64,000 bases of DNA, taken from contig NC_092672.1 of the NCBI RefSeq assembly GCF_964355755.1, positions 38,808,501 through 38,872,500 on the forward strand. Direction: 5' to 3'. Shown here piece after piece: positions 23,510 to 37,900 of this stretch (positions within the stretch are counted from its first letter, which is position 1; each line of letters begins with the position of its first letter). Made by a program: the position numbers and the translations under genes. Below the pieces are notes generated by a model. That model was not told where the DNA came from and did no database searches. It was given only the letters and a program-made list of their open reading frames with translations. Origin of the DNA: Antedon mediterranea (taxonomy: Eukaryota > Echinodermata > Crinoidea > Comatulida > Antedonidae).

Positions 23510-25216
23510 TTATTTTTCGCTGGTATGCCAAAATATTGCAAGTGCAATTGCACTCCCTACTGCAGCATTGACATCATCTGTTGCCATCTCCACTGGTAAA
23601 TCATAAACTCTTTTTAACTCTTCTTGTAAAATTTCATTTTTAAGGAGGGCATTGCCACACCCCACAATCCTTGTAATACCAGCTGTACACAATATCTCCC
23701 TTGGTAACATATCAACCAGATTCTCCATCAATCCAGAACACAGTGCTCTAGACAAATCCCCAATATTCATATTAAATGGTGTGATGTTCCTAACATCGCC
23801 TTTCTTCTTCATTGCATGTCTTTCACCAAAAATTGTGGGATTAATTTTAAGGTCTGTTTTTGTAACATTTTTCCCCTTTTCCATCAATATTGTAATTACT
23901 TTTTCATCAGTGAAGTATTCTTGTGGCACTTGCATAGCCTCCATCATTTGTTGAAACATTTTAACTGTTGCTGCAAGTACATTTCCACCGTTGAGTGATG
24001 CAGCAACTGTTAGGTATGAACCGTTGAAAAAGGGGAAATATTCTAAAGCCTGAGGAAGACTACAACGAGTTGGTTTGAAATCAGAAGGGCATTTAAAGAC
24101 AGCTTGCATTGATGTCCCAACATTTACAACTGAAAGAAAGAATCTGGAGAAATTTCTTTGTGTTGTGCAGGATTGTGGTATCAGGAAATTTGAGTTAATA
24201 AATAATTATCTTGTAATTTATTATAAATGTGGTAGTACATTATTATTTGTTTTGCATTGTTTCTAGCATTAGAAATTTCACACAAGTTATTTAACTGTAG
24301 AACTTGATTTACCTGCATGTGTATCAGATATCAAGTGGGGTAATATTGAACATTGTAGATCACCCATGGCAACACCTACACCAGCTCCTTTTGGTATTCC
24401 TAGCCACGAGGCTTTTAGTTCACCAACTTTTCTGGCTGGTTGAATTACGTTTGGTAGCAAGTTTATTGGAAAACCAGTATTCTGTAGACTGTATAAAGTA
24501 ATTGAATTATTAGATCAAAAATCAATTGACTGTTAACTATTTGCAGAATAAAGACTAACAAAATAAACTTGCATTTACATTTGTTTATTCCATGAATTTG
24601 TGACTGTGTTGTAAAACCCCCAACTTGCTGCATTTTGCACTGACATAACAGGTTTTACTAGGCCACATAATATAGCAGTTAGCATATCCATAATCGTTCC
24701 AGCACAATCAAATCTTACATTTGTGTTACTTCCAAAGAAACTAGGAATATTCTTTTTGATCCATATCAAAGTTGCACATCCATGTCCAGTAGCAAGGTTG
24801 AGATGCGAATCAGGTTGCGGCAGAGTTGTAAGAAAGTCTTCTGAGCATCTCGCATCCTGCCATGTATACAAAGGACTGATGTTATCATCTTGATAACTTG
24901 ATAGATCTAAACAATCATCTATTTGATGGGCGGTAATTAGGTGGGAACTCCATAAAATGACGCCATGCATTTGTCCGGATACAGCAATGCGCCCTATGTG
25001 TTTACGGTGCTCGTCTTTCAGTCTTTGGATGCATGTTGTGCAGGCTTCAAGGATTTTCAAGTGGCATTGCTCACTACCCAATGGTGAAGTATCGCTAACA
25101 ATATCGGCATTGGTATTTTCAGATTGCACATCAAGAACTTGCTGATTTTCACTATCGATGACAGCAACTTTGACAGAGGTTGTACCCAAATCAATACCAA
25201 GTACTAAGAAGCTCAT
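23510..25216 (-). CDS. SHPK: Sedoheptulokinase (carbohydrate kinase-like, CARKL)
   Basis: Three exons on the minus strand: 25216-24579, 24488-24313 and 24129-23510. Phases match, and the product is 477 aa, close to the 478 aa I recall for human SHPK. It phosphorylates sedoheptulose to sedoheptulose 7-phosphate with ATP in the cytosol, feeding the non-oxidative pentose phosphate pathway. FGGY-kinase features are present: GIDLGTTSVKVAV (phosphate-binding, residues ~7-19), SGQMHGVILW, TWQDARC, ATGHGCATLIW, NAASWGFYNT, VAMGDLQ at the domain junction, VGTSMQ (VNISTS-like adenosine motif in the family), SLNGGNV, GERH and VGCGNALLKNEIL near the C-terminus. No broken residues are seen. It is head to head with the ZDHHC gene, with 728 bp between start codons. 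Confidence 0.95.
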
Positions 25217-25944
25217 TTTTCATTTCTGTACTGTATTCTATAAAATAAACACACGACACTAATAAATATTAATATAAAAACATTAATATAAAAACAATAT
25301 TATAGTACTGTAGTATAAACAAAATACTGCATTGCATGGATTCCCTTCTTGTCAATTAAAAAAAATAGACAAACTTCTCATTTCAATTAGATACCTAAAA
25401 TGCCTAATTAAATAATTGATTGTTTGGCTTAAATATATTTCAAATTAAATCATTTTATTGTAAAAATGTACAAACAAATATACAGTATTAACAAAAATAT
25501 GTTGAATGTTGTGTGCATTTATACATTCTCCATGTTTTCCTCCTATTCAGAAATTTCTGTTCAGGCCACCCACCCACCCACCACCATATTTCGGCAGTTC
25601 TCTTATTGAAAAAGATTGACATTTTATATATTTAGAATAATTATTTTTACATAAATTAAAATAAAAAATTAGTTATAAAAATAATATTTTCATTCCTAGC
25701 AATTTTTTATTTTTATACATCTCTTAAAAATATATTACTAGAAGATACAATGTATTTTGAAAAACTTTTTGTGAATACGTAGGCTGTTGGGCGGCGTAAA
25801 AATTGTTGACTACTGCTGCTGCTGCTGCTCGCTCGACGACGACGACCTCTCGGCGGCGGGGTGGAGAGAGACAGATATCACCATATCATTCGGGTCGGCC
25901 TTGGACAAAATGTTGTTAGACTGATCTATCAAACAGTTAATAAA
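25217..25944. promoter_or_regulatory. Likely bidirectional promoter of SHPK and the ZDHHC gene
   Basis: The two start codons diverge across 728 bp. Most is AT-rich, but 25810-25865 is a sharp GC-rich patch (GCTGCTGCTGCTCGCTCG, then CGACGACGACCTC and CGGCGGCGGGG) near the ZDHHC start, consistent with its promoter or 5'UTR. No TATA box is convincingly placed. Confidence 0.5.
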
Positions 25945-28900
25945 ATGGGTTGTTGTAAAAAGAAATGTTTGCCGTCAACAAACATTGTACCAGCCACACT
26001 TGCTTATATATTTCTAATTGGAACCACGTCATTATTTTTTGTATTTATGTAAGTACTATTATGTATTAAAATAATACTGGGTAGAGTTCTTGTTGAAAAT
26101 GTACGTAGGCTAGGCCCAGACCTATGTAGGAGGCAAGACGAGCTAAACTAAACACTCTGAAATTATGTAGCGTCGGCCTAGCCTAGCTAGGTCTTTGTTT
26201 TTGCCATTGGGGAGACGGATTGCTTGTTGATAGACCCAGCTATGTTAGTTCTAACTTGTAGGCTGTATCTTCAAACCAACGCCTTTTTTATTTGGGATTA
26301 ATTGTTAATGTTAGGCCTAATTCTTTCTACTGCCGAGTTAACTGTGAGTGTTGGCCTAGCTAGTAGTAGGTAGCTAGCTAGGCCTAGCCTAGTCCCCCTC
26401 TCTATATAGGCTAGGCCTAGGTTATGCTATATTTTGTATGCCAAAACAAAGTTGTAGTTTTACATGTATTGTTATTTAAAACATGGAGCTTTAAAAATTA
26501 GAATAGAAGGCCTCTCTAGCCTAGCTAGGCCTTTTTCATTGACATTGATTAATTAATCATCATCAGCTGTCAAATGAATAATTTGTAAATTGTAATTATA
26601 TTAATATTATTTGTTAATAATATATTCCAAATTGAATTTTGATTATGTTATTTATCATGATGTGGTCATTGTCAAATTATATACAGGTTATTAACAATAA
26701 TATTAATAAATCTGGCAAAATTTTTATGCGAATTACTTATTCCGGTATTACCTAATCAATATGTGGCGACTGATTCATTCACATTTGTGAAGGAAATCCA
26801 ACATGTTGACACTTCGCACAAATGTATGGTGTCATTTGATGTTGTTAGTTTGTTCACGAACATCCCCCTGTTTGAATGCATTGACATTGCTGTTGACTAT
26901 ATCACTAATGATGTCAATTATAATATGAGCTTAAACAAAAGCGATTTACGCAAATTGTTTTTACTTGCTACAGAAAAAACCAATTTCATATTCAATGGTG
27001 ATATTTATGATCAAATAGACGGTGTGTAAATGGGATCCCCACTTGCACCTGTTTTAGCCAATTTATTTATGGGTCATCATGAACAAACATGGTTAAAGAA
27101 CTTCTCACAAGCTTCGGTCATGTTTTACTGTCGTTATGTTGATGACATTTTTTGTTTATTCAATACAAAAGATGATGCAAATACTTTCTTTGACTATATT
27201 AACGATCAACACCCCAACATAAAGTTCACAATTGAATATGAGATTGACCATTGTCTTCCATTTTTAGATATAATGTTAAACAATAATGGTTCTTCTGTCG
27301 TAACTTCGGTCTTCAGGAAGCCTACCTTCACGGGTCTCCTCACTAATTTTAACAGTTTCACTTCCTTTTCTTACAAAATTGGGCTTGTTCGTACTTTGAT
27401 TGACAGAGTTTACAAATTGAATAATTCCTGGTCTAGCTTTAACAATGACATTTCAACTCTTAAAACCATTTTAAGTAAAAACTGTTTTCCACTCAGTATA
27501 ATTAATGACAATATTTACAGATATCTTAGTAATATTTTTTCTCCTTGCAATGTTGCGTCAGTTGAGTCGATTATTGAACAAAACAAGGTTCTTTATTTTA
27601 AATTACCTTACTTACAGTTTGCCAAATGCGCACAACAAAGAATCGACAAAATTACACGTAAATATTACAAAGGTATTAATATTAAATTAGCTTTCAAATC
27701 ATTCAAAATTTCAAACTTGTTTAGTCTTAAAGACCCTGTCCCTGATGTGTTCCGCTCTTGTGTTGTATATAAATTTAAATGTATGGGATGTAATTCCACG
27801 TATATTGGTGAAACCAATAGACGGTTATCAATGCGGGTGCGTGAACATTTCAGGGACAAGGCTTCTCACATTTTTCAACATCTGTAGGATTCAAAACGGT
27901 GTAAGGCCCTCGCTAATGCGGGTTGCTTCACCGTTCTGGATTCTGCAGATTCCGCTTTCAAACTTAAGGTCAAGGAAGCCCTTCACATCTCGTGGAGTAA
28001 ACCTTCCTTGAACAAACAAATCTATAACTTAGGCGTCACACTTGCCATATGATTGGTTGTTGCCTACATTCCTTGTTTTATTATGCTAATTACTTACCGT
28101 ACCTATTTACATACAATATGTCCTATTGGTATATATAAGCACTCTAGGCGTTGTTTACTGTTCTGATGATGAGAATAGTTTCTCGAAACATGTCACATTT
28201 ACATTTTAAGGCAATTTGCCTTTTTATTAAATGCCTTGTTATAGTCATCCTAACTCGCAAGTTTGGTGGTATTATTCATGATTAATTTATAATTAATATG
28301 GTCAAATCACACCCTCCTCAATGCACCATAAACAGTAATAAAATTCAGACTTAATTTAGTGCATGGAATGCGTAATGTCTCTATGCACTTGACATTAAAA
28401 ACTAAAAAGGCCAACTTCGTCGGATAAAATTAAAATATATTGTAAAGAAAAATTTAATGTATAAAATTAAAAGAATTGTAAAATCGTTGTTGCATGTTGC
28501 AAGTTTCCCCAGAGTATGGTAGTAGGTACTGTATATGGCTTAGCAATGTACTGCTTAGCAATGTATTGCTTAGCAATGTATTGCTTAGCAATGTTTAAAC
28601 TACAGGAATAAATAAAAATACATTTTCATGTACAGTGCTGCATTGTTTTTATTTGGGATCAACTACATTTGAAATGTAGACCTCTGAACCTGTAAAACAT
28701 ATCACCTTTTACTTTATGAATCATTGTTGTAAAAACAAATGTTTAAAATTGAATTTGACAATCTGAATATTAAGCATAGTAATGTACTACTACCATAATA
28801 CAATGGCTGCCTTTTGTAATGCTATTAATTACATAAATAAAAATCAATTATACTTGTTATTACCACAGTGATTCCTAATCTTAGAGTATGCAATCTTCTA

Positions 28901-31900
28901 ATACAAAATACATTATGCATTTTGTATTTGTTCTTTGGATAACCATGAAATTAGACATACTGTTTGTGCTACGTTGTCTCTACTTAGTTTATCCAAAGAA
29001 AAATACAAACATAATTTATTCAAACCAGATGAATTATTTTAGAACAAAGTACATTCTTTTAAAAATGTTTATATGATTTAATGATAATATTTTTCCAAGA
29101 TAGTCTTTTTTGGAAATAAGTAGCCATACTTAAGAATTTTCAAGTACAGTAATATAAACTTCAAGTGTTTTGTTGCACGATTTTCATAATGTTTATTACC
29201 AGTATTGCTGTTTCTTTTTTTTCACAGCATACCAACTCTTACAAAAGATTATACCATATTTATACCAATTTATGATGGTATCTTATTCTTATTTGTTCTT
29301 GGAAATTTTCTTCTGGCAACCTTTGTCGACCCTGGAGTTATTCCACAATGTGAGTATTTTATTTTTAAACAGAACAGATTCTGTCTGAAATATTACGGTC
29401 CTTGTTATTGAATGCAATAAAATGGTTGAACTTCAATAAACAATTGATTGATAATGCTGAAATTTAGTCAATTTAACATTTGTTCAGTTAAGATAATAAT
29501 TCGCTCTAGAGCTCTCAGAATCTCAATGTGCTGATACAGTATGATAAAGTATGTGACATTGAACTTGCATAAAATTAACCAAGCACGTTATTAAAACTGA
29601 TTTATTTTTAAATAAAATTGTCAATATTTATAGCAAAAGGGGATGAAGACAAAGAGGAAGAATCAAGAGCCCCTTTATACAAAGTAGTTGAGATTCAAGG
29701 GTACCAAGTACGCATGAAATGGTGTTCAACTTGTGGATTCTACAGGCCACCTCGTTGCTCACATTGCTCAGTTTGTAATCACTGTATAGAAGTATGTATT
29801 GTTTCTTATTTTAAAACAGCATTTTATTTCTTTATGTCTTGAAGACCTTCCAGTCACGTAATGCAGTGGACAAAGGCCCCTAGTTTAGCGCTCCTAAGGG
29901 GCCCTCCAATACTGAGTAGTTGCATTGGGACTCCTTATGTTCTGGGGTCCAATGCTGGGTTTAGCCAGTGAGAGCTCATAGCCGTTCTGCCACTGGGAAT
30001 TCTAATCACATTGTCTGTGTGTTACAAACAAAGTCCCTTTGTTTTTCCTGTCTTGATATTCTAAAGCTGTGGTAGGTGAACATTCCTGTTAAAACCACAT
30101 TTCTTTTTCTCTCTTTCATTTAAAGTGAAGTAAAAGTTTTAAATCATCTACAATCTTTACATTTAACTACTGTACTTACTAAAGTAGTACTACGGTACAA
30201 ATCAATTAAAAAATGTACAGTTAATTAAATCAATGAATGATATTGAGGATTGTTTTTGTGAAAGCTTTACTTGTGCTTTTAAAGGAAAGATCTCATTTCC
30301 TTGTATGTCATGTGACCTAGCCTTGTGAACTAATAAGCCATTCCTTCAACATGATTCATGTTGCACAAACCATGGATGTATAAAATTAAATTTTATACCT
30401 CCATGGTAACAAACTACTGTATTTCAGAGACAAGACTCTCATTAAAACTGATTCTTTATTATTATTTTGCAGTCCATCCAATTACTTTAAATTATGATTT
30501 GTTTACTATTAATCAACCCTTTTTACTTTTGAAGTATAAAATATACTTTTTATTTTGGCATTGAAGGAAACATTCAAAGTTTAATGCGGGTCCAAAAGTA
30601 AATGAAAGATATAAAGCACTCTCTGTGGAGTATATCTAATACAGGATTCTCATTGAATGTGTTAATGTTCCTGTCTCTAAATTTGACAAAATATGTCCAT
30701 TTGCTTCTGTGATTTCTGTCCTTATTCTTGATGTACAGTACACACATTGTAATCCTCAAAGTACAGTAATAAATTATACTTTACAGCACCTAAAAAGTGC
30801 AGCATAAGAATGTTTATCCAACATATTTATTAAATGTGAATACAGTAAATGAGGTTAAGAATCATCATGTTTCATTTTGCTCCTAACAGTGTTGGCTGAG
30901 ATATTGATATGTTTTGATTTACATTTTCTTCCTTAATTCCTTATTTTGAATCATCATGTTTCATTTTGCTCCTAACAGTGTTGGCTGAGATATTGATATG
31001 TTTTGATTTACATTTTCTTCCTTAATTCCTTATTTTGAATCATCATGTTTCATTTTGCTCCTAACAGTGTTGGCTGAGACATGTTTTGATTTACATTTTC
31101 TTCTTTAATTCCTTATCTTGAATTGTTGCATTAGTTGTTTCAATCCATTGATTGATTTTTGTTTATTACTTTTAAATTCTTTTTATTGATTGGTACGTGA
31201 TTAATTCAGAATTTTTTGGGGATTTTATTTTTGTTAACAAAATCTTGTAAGATGGACATTTTTTAATGAAATTATTGTTGTAAAGTGATTTAACAGAATA
31301 ACATAATAAAACATTGTCACCAAAGATAAAGATTATTTTATGAAACATCGCTGTAAAGCCAGAGGCGACAGTCATGATAATATGGTAATGAATATTACTA
31401 TTGTGTCAAAGCAATATGTTAGAAAGGTCAATTGTTCTAGAATTACTAAGTGAAAAGTTAGATTTAAGTAATTAAGTAAGGAATGAGTCTAACTGGCCTA
31501 CACTAGAGACCAACTTGAAAACCAGGTTCTTCAGAGAACATTTTAAAAATACTCACCTTCATAGATATTTATATTTTGTGTAGAATGATATCATCCAATA
31601 ATTTAGCTAATCAATCAAATAGATTTATAATGCCGCCCTCTACTAATAATCTATTAATCAAATTAATAATTAACTTGAAGATGTATTGTCCTCCCAAAAG
31701 CATGAAAAATGAAGATTAATTAAATCAGACTTTGAATAGGTTATTTTTTAATTTTAATAAAGTAAATCACTTCCGTAGAAAAAACACGGCAAAAAAATAA
31801 TGTTTTCACTTATAAAATAACATGATAAATGGTTAAATTCAACCAAAAATCCATTGGCTGGCAGCCAATTTGACCATTTTTTGCTTTAAATTCCATCCAA

Positions 31901-34900
31901 ATGTTTTATGATCCAATTTTTGGTCAAAGTCAATAACTATTATGTGACATTAAAATGGCATATTCAACAAAAAAAATTTTTGAAAATTATTTTCAGATGG
32001 ACAATACATCTTTAAGACATTTATCACTAGACCTTGTGTCTTTTTAAGATCTTAAAATGGACCTGAAATGGACTTTCGATTTTCAAGAAATTCATACATG
32101 TTATTTAAATGTATCAAATTAACACAAACCCATACAAATAAAAACAAAATGTATAGTATTTTGAGTAAAAACGAAATTTTAAGATACCATGGTAAATTAG
32201 CGAAAATTACTCACGCCATTGCAATATTCTATTTCAACGGCCGTCGGAAGCCTCTATATTCACGACGTCGCATATACACACGATGATATCGAGAGCGTGT
32301 ATGCCGCCCGATAGTCAGTGAATGATCGACGGCCTGGAAAGATACCCGAAGTGTTGACACTAATACTAATTTATTCAATATCTAATGTTGTTGAAATATA
32401 GGTCCCTAAAATGTACTTCGTTTGTTCTAAAACCCGAATTTAGAAGGCCTACTGTACCTCCCAAACCTTTACTAGGCCTAACTAGGCTAGGCCCCCAATC
32501 CAGCGCGCTCCGTTTCATGTGCATCCAAGGACCAAAGCGATATCAACAACTTGCTGTGCTCATTGTCCAGCCAAAGTAAAATATGAATAAAATTCGTTTT
32601 CGAACTGCCTGATTCGTGACAAATAAATTATCATCTCATATTGCTAATTTAATTCTGCTAAACTAAAAACTAAAGAAACTAGCACATTTTAGCAGTATAA
32701 ATTACGAACGATATACAAAATACACGAACAGAAAATATGGATACGCATCATTGCGCACGGAGCTGTATCCCGGACAACGTTGCCAGGCCAACTTCGGTAT
32801 TGCCAGAAAAAAAACGTTGATTTTAAGATTTTAAATCGTCATTTACTCGATAAATAACCGTTTATACGGTAATAATTTTATCTAAAAAAATTCTAAATAC
32901 GTTTCTGCAAATGCACAAGCATTTTTTAGAAAATACTCCATAGATTTCAAGAGTTATAGCCAAAAAACTGCAAATTGTCCATTGGAGGGATAGGAATATA
33001 TTCGCAAAGTGACGTCACCCGCAAATTTTTTTGATTTTCAAATAGGGCTTTCCCCAAAAGGGCCAATTTATATTTTGTAACAATATACATTCTAGCAACA
33101 CCTAATAGCCCCCAAAACATCATTCTAAAATGAAAAAAATCGAAAATCCATTTCAGGTCCATTTTAATGGTACAATAGTTTATCATAACTGATTCAAATT
33201 TAGTGGGCAAGATAAATTTGTGTCTTTTTGACTAGTCTAAGTTGGTTTTAACTTTTAGTGGCGATGCAGGAAATTTATAGAATTTTTTTTTAATTAACCA
33301 TCTACTAGTATTTATCTTTCAGTAAATTTTTTATTTTTTATTTCAGAAATTTGATCATCACTGTCCATGGGTGAATAACTGTATTGGACGTCGGAATTAC
33401 AAGTATTTTGTACAGTTTCTTCTGTCATTGACTATTCATATGGTGTCTGTGTTTACATTCACATTGATCTATATCCTGACTCATAAAGAAGATCTGAAAA
33501 CAACAAAGTGTATTGTTGGGTATCCTTTTTGTTACTAATACGCTACTTTTACACAATCTAGCCTATACAAAATCTATAGGCCTAATTCTTTACCTGTTTT
33601 ATGATGTGTTTCTTTTTAAATTCACCATGATTACTGATTTTTGTAATGTCTTCACATCAAGACAGACATGTTAGGCAATACAATATGTTGTTGATAAAAT
33701 TATAAGAGTATTTTACACAGGTTTTTCAATTTCTTAGAACTATATCTTTTGAATACGGACTAAATAAAATTTTGGAAATTTGAATCAATTCTACACTGTC
33801 CCTCATTTCTACACTGTCCCTCATTTCTACACTGTCCCTCAATTCTACACTGTTGTCCCTCATTTCTACACTGTTGTCCCTCAATTCTACACTGTTGTCC
33901 CTCAATTCTACACTGTTGTCCCTCAATTCTACACTGTTGTCCCTCATTTCTACACTGTTGTCCCTCAATTCTACACTGTTGTCCCTCATTTCTGTGAATA
34001 GTTTCTGTGGTACTTTAGTCATACAGACTCTGTCATGATCCTCTTCGATTTTTTTTAAAGAGTATTTTTGTTTTGTGTTAAAAAACCTTTCAAAAATGTT
34101 GATGAAACTTAGCGACATTTCTGACTCTCAGTTAACATTCTCATGTTTCATTTGTTTACTAATCAAGTTTTCCAATGTTTTATAGAAACGTATAACTGAC
34201 TTGTGTTATTCTTTGTGTTTTACACTCTACTATCCTTCAATACTTGTTACTTGTTATTGTTTTATTGATTGTGTTTGCTTCTTAACCAGCACAGTTTTTG
34301 CGTAGTAGGCATAGTAGCTTTGACATCGTTTCCTGTGTTTGGCCTTGCAGGCTTCCATATGTCCTTAGCAACCAGAGGCCGGACGACCTATGAGCAGGTA
34401 CTTGTGCTGTCGTCCAAAAGTGTGTTGCATGTTAATATATTTGTGCTATGTGCATTTGTCTTGTTTTTACATTGTCTGTGTAATAATGCTACTTTTGAAA
34501 GATGTTTGTTGAAATATGTTGGAAATGTACTGTATGTGGTATGTTTTTTACATCTCACTGTTAATACTTTGTGGGGCGCAGTCATGCATTTTGTAAATAA
34601 ATTTAAATGTTTATGCAAAAATGATTAGTATTTATGTTTAATACAGGACTCCCCACTGACTGCGCCCCAAGCAACGTCATTGTTGTGATTGGTTGTTATA
34701 ATTTCACTGTGATTTTCATATAAATTTTACAAGCTACTGTAAGAGTGCATTGTATATATTTTCATGATCTAGAATCAGTTTTTATCGACAGCACAAGTTT
34801 GGCTAAATGCAAATTTTGTACAAATGTGTAAATTTGCATTATAAGTACTGTATCGTTAATCTTGATGTCAGAGCTTAAGAAAGATGTTTGTGGTACATTG

Positions 34901-37900
34901 AATTTACAATCAATCAATTTGTAGAACAAAGAAGTTAAGCTATGTATTTATCATCATTGACACTAATTCTCAGTATCTGCATTACAAACTATGTTAAAAA
35001 CATTTAAAGTTAAAGAGTGTAAAGTTACAGACTTACATTTGTTTATAGTTGTCTTTTTCACATATTTCTTAATCACAATGGATATTGATGATCAGCTATA
35101 AAATGTCTTCTAACCCTACATTGCGTTTTATTCAGTGATTAGTACATTATCATTCCAGCTTATCCTTCAAATTTGACATCTGATAAATATTTGTTGTGTT
35201 CTATGATCTATATCTTTAAGTAATGTGATACATGTATATTTTATATCCATTTTTAAATATTCACTTATTTTGGTGATTATGTTTTGTATGACTGCATGTG
35301 CTATCATTTCCTTGACAACACTAATTAGTCTTGTTATTTTGGTGATTGTGTTTCTTACATTCATACCGGTCATTATTTTAAGTATATTCCATTCCACCCT
35401 GGTCACCAGGGGGCGCACCACAAATGAACAGGTATGTATACAGCACTGTTTTGTACATTTTATGTCTGCACTATTGAGCACAGGGGGCGCAGGAGTGGTA
35501 TGAACATTGATAAAAAAGTCATTCAACGGGGGCTCTAGCCCCCTCGTCGGGGAGCCTAGCCCCCCGTCGGGGAACACGGGTACTTTTTGTCGGGGAATAA
35601 TAATATACAGTAAAAATCGTTCACTTCGTAGCTTCAGCGCCTAGAAAACCGCGACGTTCCATTGACCGTGAGTACATCAGAGGGCTATTATGCACTATGC
35701 ATTCATTATTGCCAGCGATCTAGCTAAACAGTAGCTAGGTACACACTTGTCTGGCGGTATCCCTTTGTACGAATCGTTCAACGTTGGGTCCAGACGCGTG
35801 ATGTCATGTTCCATCCAGGGACCAAAATGTGTATTGTAGTTACTTTCCAGGCGAAGTTTACCGACGGTTACGTCGTGTACTGTGTGTCGACGTACGCTAC
35901 ACTACAGGAAAAACGAATTATGTTAATTGTTTGTATGTTCACAAATTTTTTGATTTACAAGTAACCCTCTACCATGGGGCACTTAAAATATATATTTCAT
36001 ACATTACTAAACAAAAAAACATGCTATTATTTTCACTTAGCCAACATCTTATTAATTATAGCTAAGTTATTAAATTTTCAATGTCCTGTATGAACTTCTC
36101 ACCACTCGGAAGTTCAGATGGACGTACGTACGCACGCATACACTTGGGAAGTAGGCTATAAACTGATTTCCCCGACTACTAAAAGGTTCTACGCTTGCGG
36201 ACGCACCCCACCTCCCCCTCTAAAATAAAGGCAAAATGGACCACTTTATTTAAGCCTCTAGGCCCGATGTTTCCATAGTATAAGATGCAATTTTTGAAGA
36301 CCTGCAGCTCTGGTTTTAAAAATGTTCTTAGCTCAGCCCCAACCATAAAGCTGGTCATATTTCGAAGAATAATAAGTGCATTTTCCGGGACCTAACAGCT
36401 CTATTTTTCAAAAATGTCTTAGCTCAGTCACAACCATGATAGGGACTATATTTTGTTTCTTGTTTTGAAGTATAATAAGTCCAATTTCCGGGACCTCCAA
36501 CTCTATTTTTCTAAATTTTCTTAGCTCCATCCCAACCACGGTTGTCTGTTTCTGTAGACTTGTAATTTCGTTTCATAGTATCATTAATATGTATATAAAT
36601 TAATTGCAACTTCCGGGGACCTAGCAGCTCTATTTTTCAAAATTTTCTTACGCCTATGCGATAAACAATATAGGCACACCTCTTCGCCTGTTGGTAGCCT
36701 ACGCTTTACGTTTGCGTATATTAATTTTTCTAAGCTACAATTTACCCGATAAATATAGCCATATTTTGAATTTTTTTTTTAAATTGAAAAATATGGATTG
36801 AAACAGTCATCATCGCGCATCGTGTTTTTGCACGCAGTATTTTATTTATGCATTATAAAAAATGGAAAAAGTGGCTACCCTAAATCTTATTAAAATGGCC
36901 TCAAATGACGCTAGAACACCGGGGGCCCTTGGCGGCCCCCAGCCTAGTGATGCTCGCTTCGCTCGCATAGCCCCCTCGTCGGGGAATGTAGCCCCCGCTT
37001 CTGGAAAATCCTGGCGCCACCGCTGTTCTACACGTCTTGTAATTTTGGTAATACACATCAAATACACCTACTTTTAGGTTATTAATCATCTATTTTAGTA
37101 TTCTCATATTTTGAAATGTTACTATTAAGTACTTTCTATCTTAACATCTGTAGTGTAGATACATCATTTATACATGTTATCCAAGTTTTAAAGATTTTGT
37201 CTTTATTTTGTCAGTGTTTAATAATGATAATTTGTACAGCATGATTCTTAATGTAACAAACCGAATGTTTGTAAACAATACTGCTGTAATGTGTATGATT
37301 GATTCCATCATTGTTGGATTGGAAATATATTGATATTATAAAATCCAAAAGTCTGTCATATGAATGGACACTTAATATGCTTGATTTGTGCTTAATGTAA
37401 ATAACATTTTCACATCCTGTTTCAATAATCATGGTCTAAATATTATCTATAAAATATTCACAAAGTTTGTATATGAGTGACTCAAAGCCAACTTGCTCTG
37501 TTTATGTACAGAATGCTTCCATCAATAAACCTTTGCGTCTTTAATGGTGAGATTAATCTTGTTCATCTGTTTAAAATTGTTTTCAATAGGATGAATTAAA
37601 CCATTTTTTTTTAGGTAACAGGCAAGTTCAGAAGTGGTCATAATCCTTTTGATATGGGATGTTGGAGTAACTGTGGTGATGTATTCTGCATACCATGGCG
37701 ACCAAGGTAAATGTCTTATTCTCATTTTAATAAATCTTAAGGGTTATGCAGTCAAATGATACAACAATATCTAAATGAATATGTCTTTATCCTGATATCA
37801 ATCTATCTATCTATCTAATATCTAAATGAATATGTCTTTATCCTGATATCAATCTATCTATCTAATATCTAAATGAATATGTCTTTAATATCCTGATATC

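Noticed and set aside
35829-36065. 78-codon frame in ZDHHC intron 5
   Set aside because: It lies inside a transposon-derived insertion and shows no domain.
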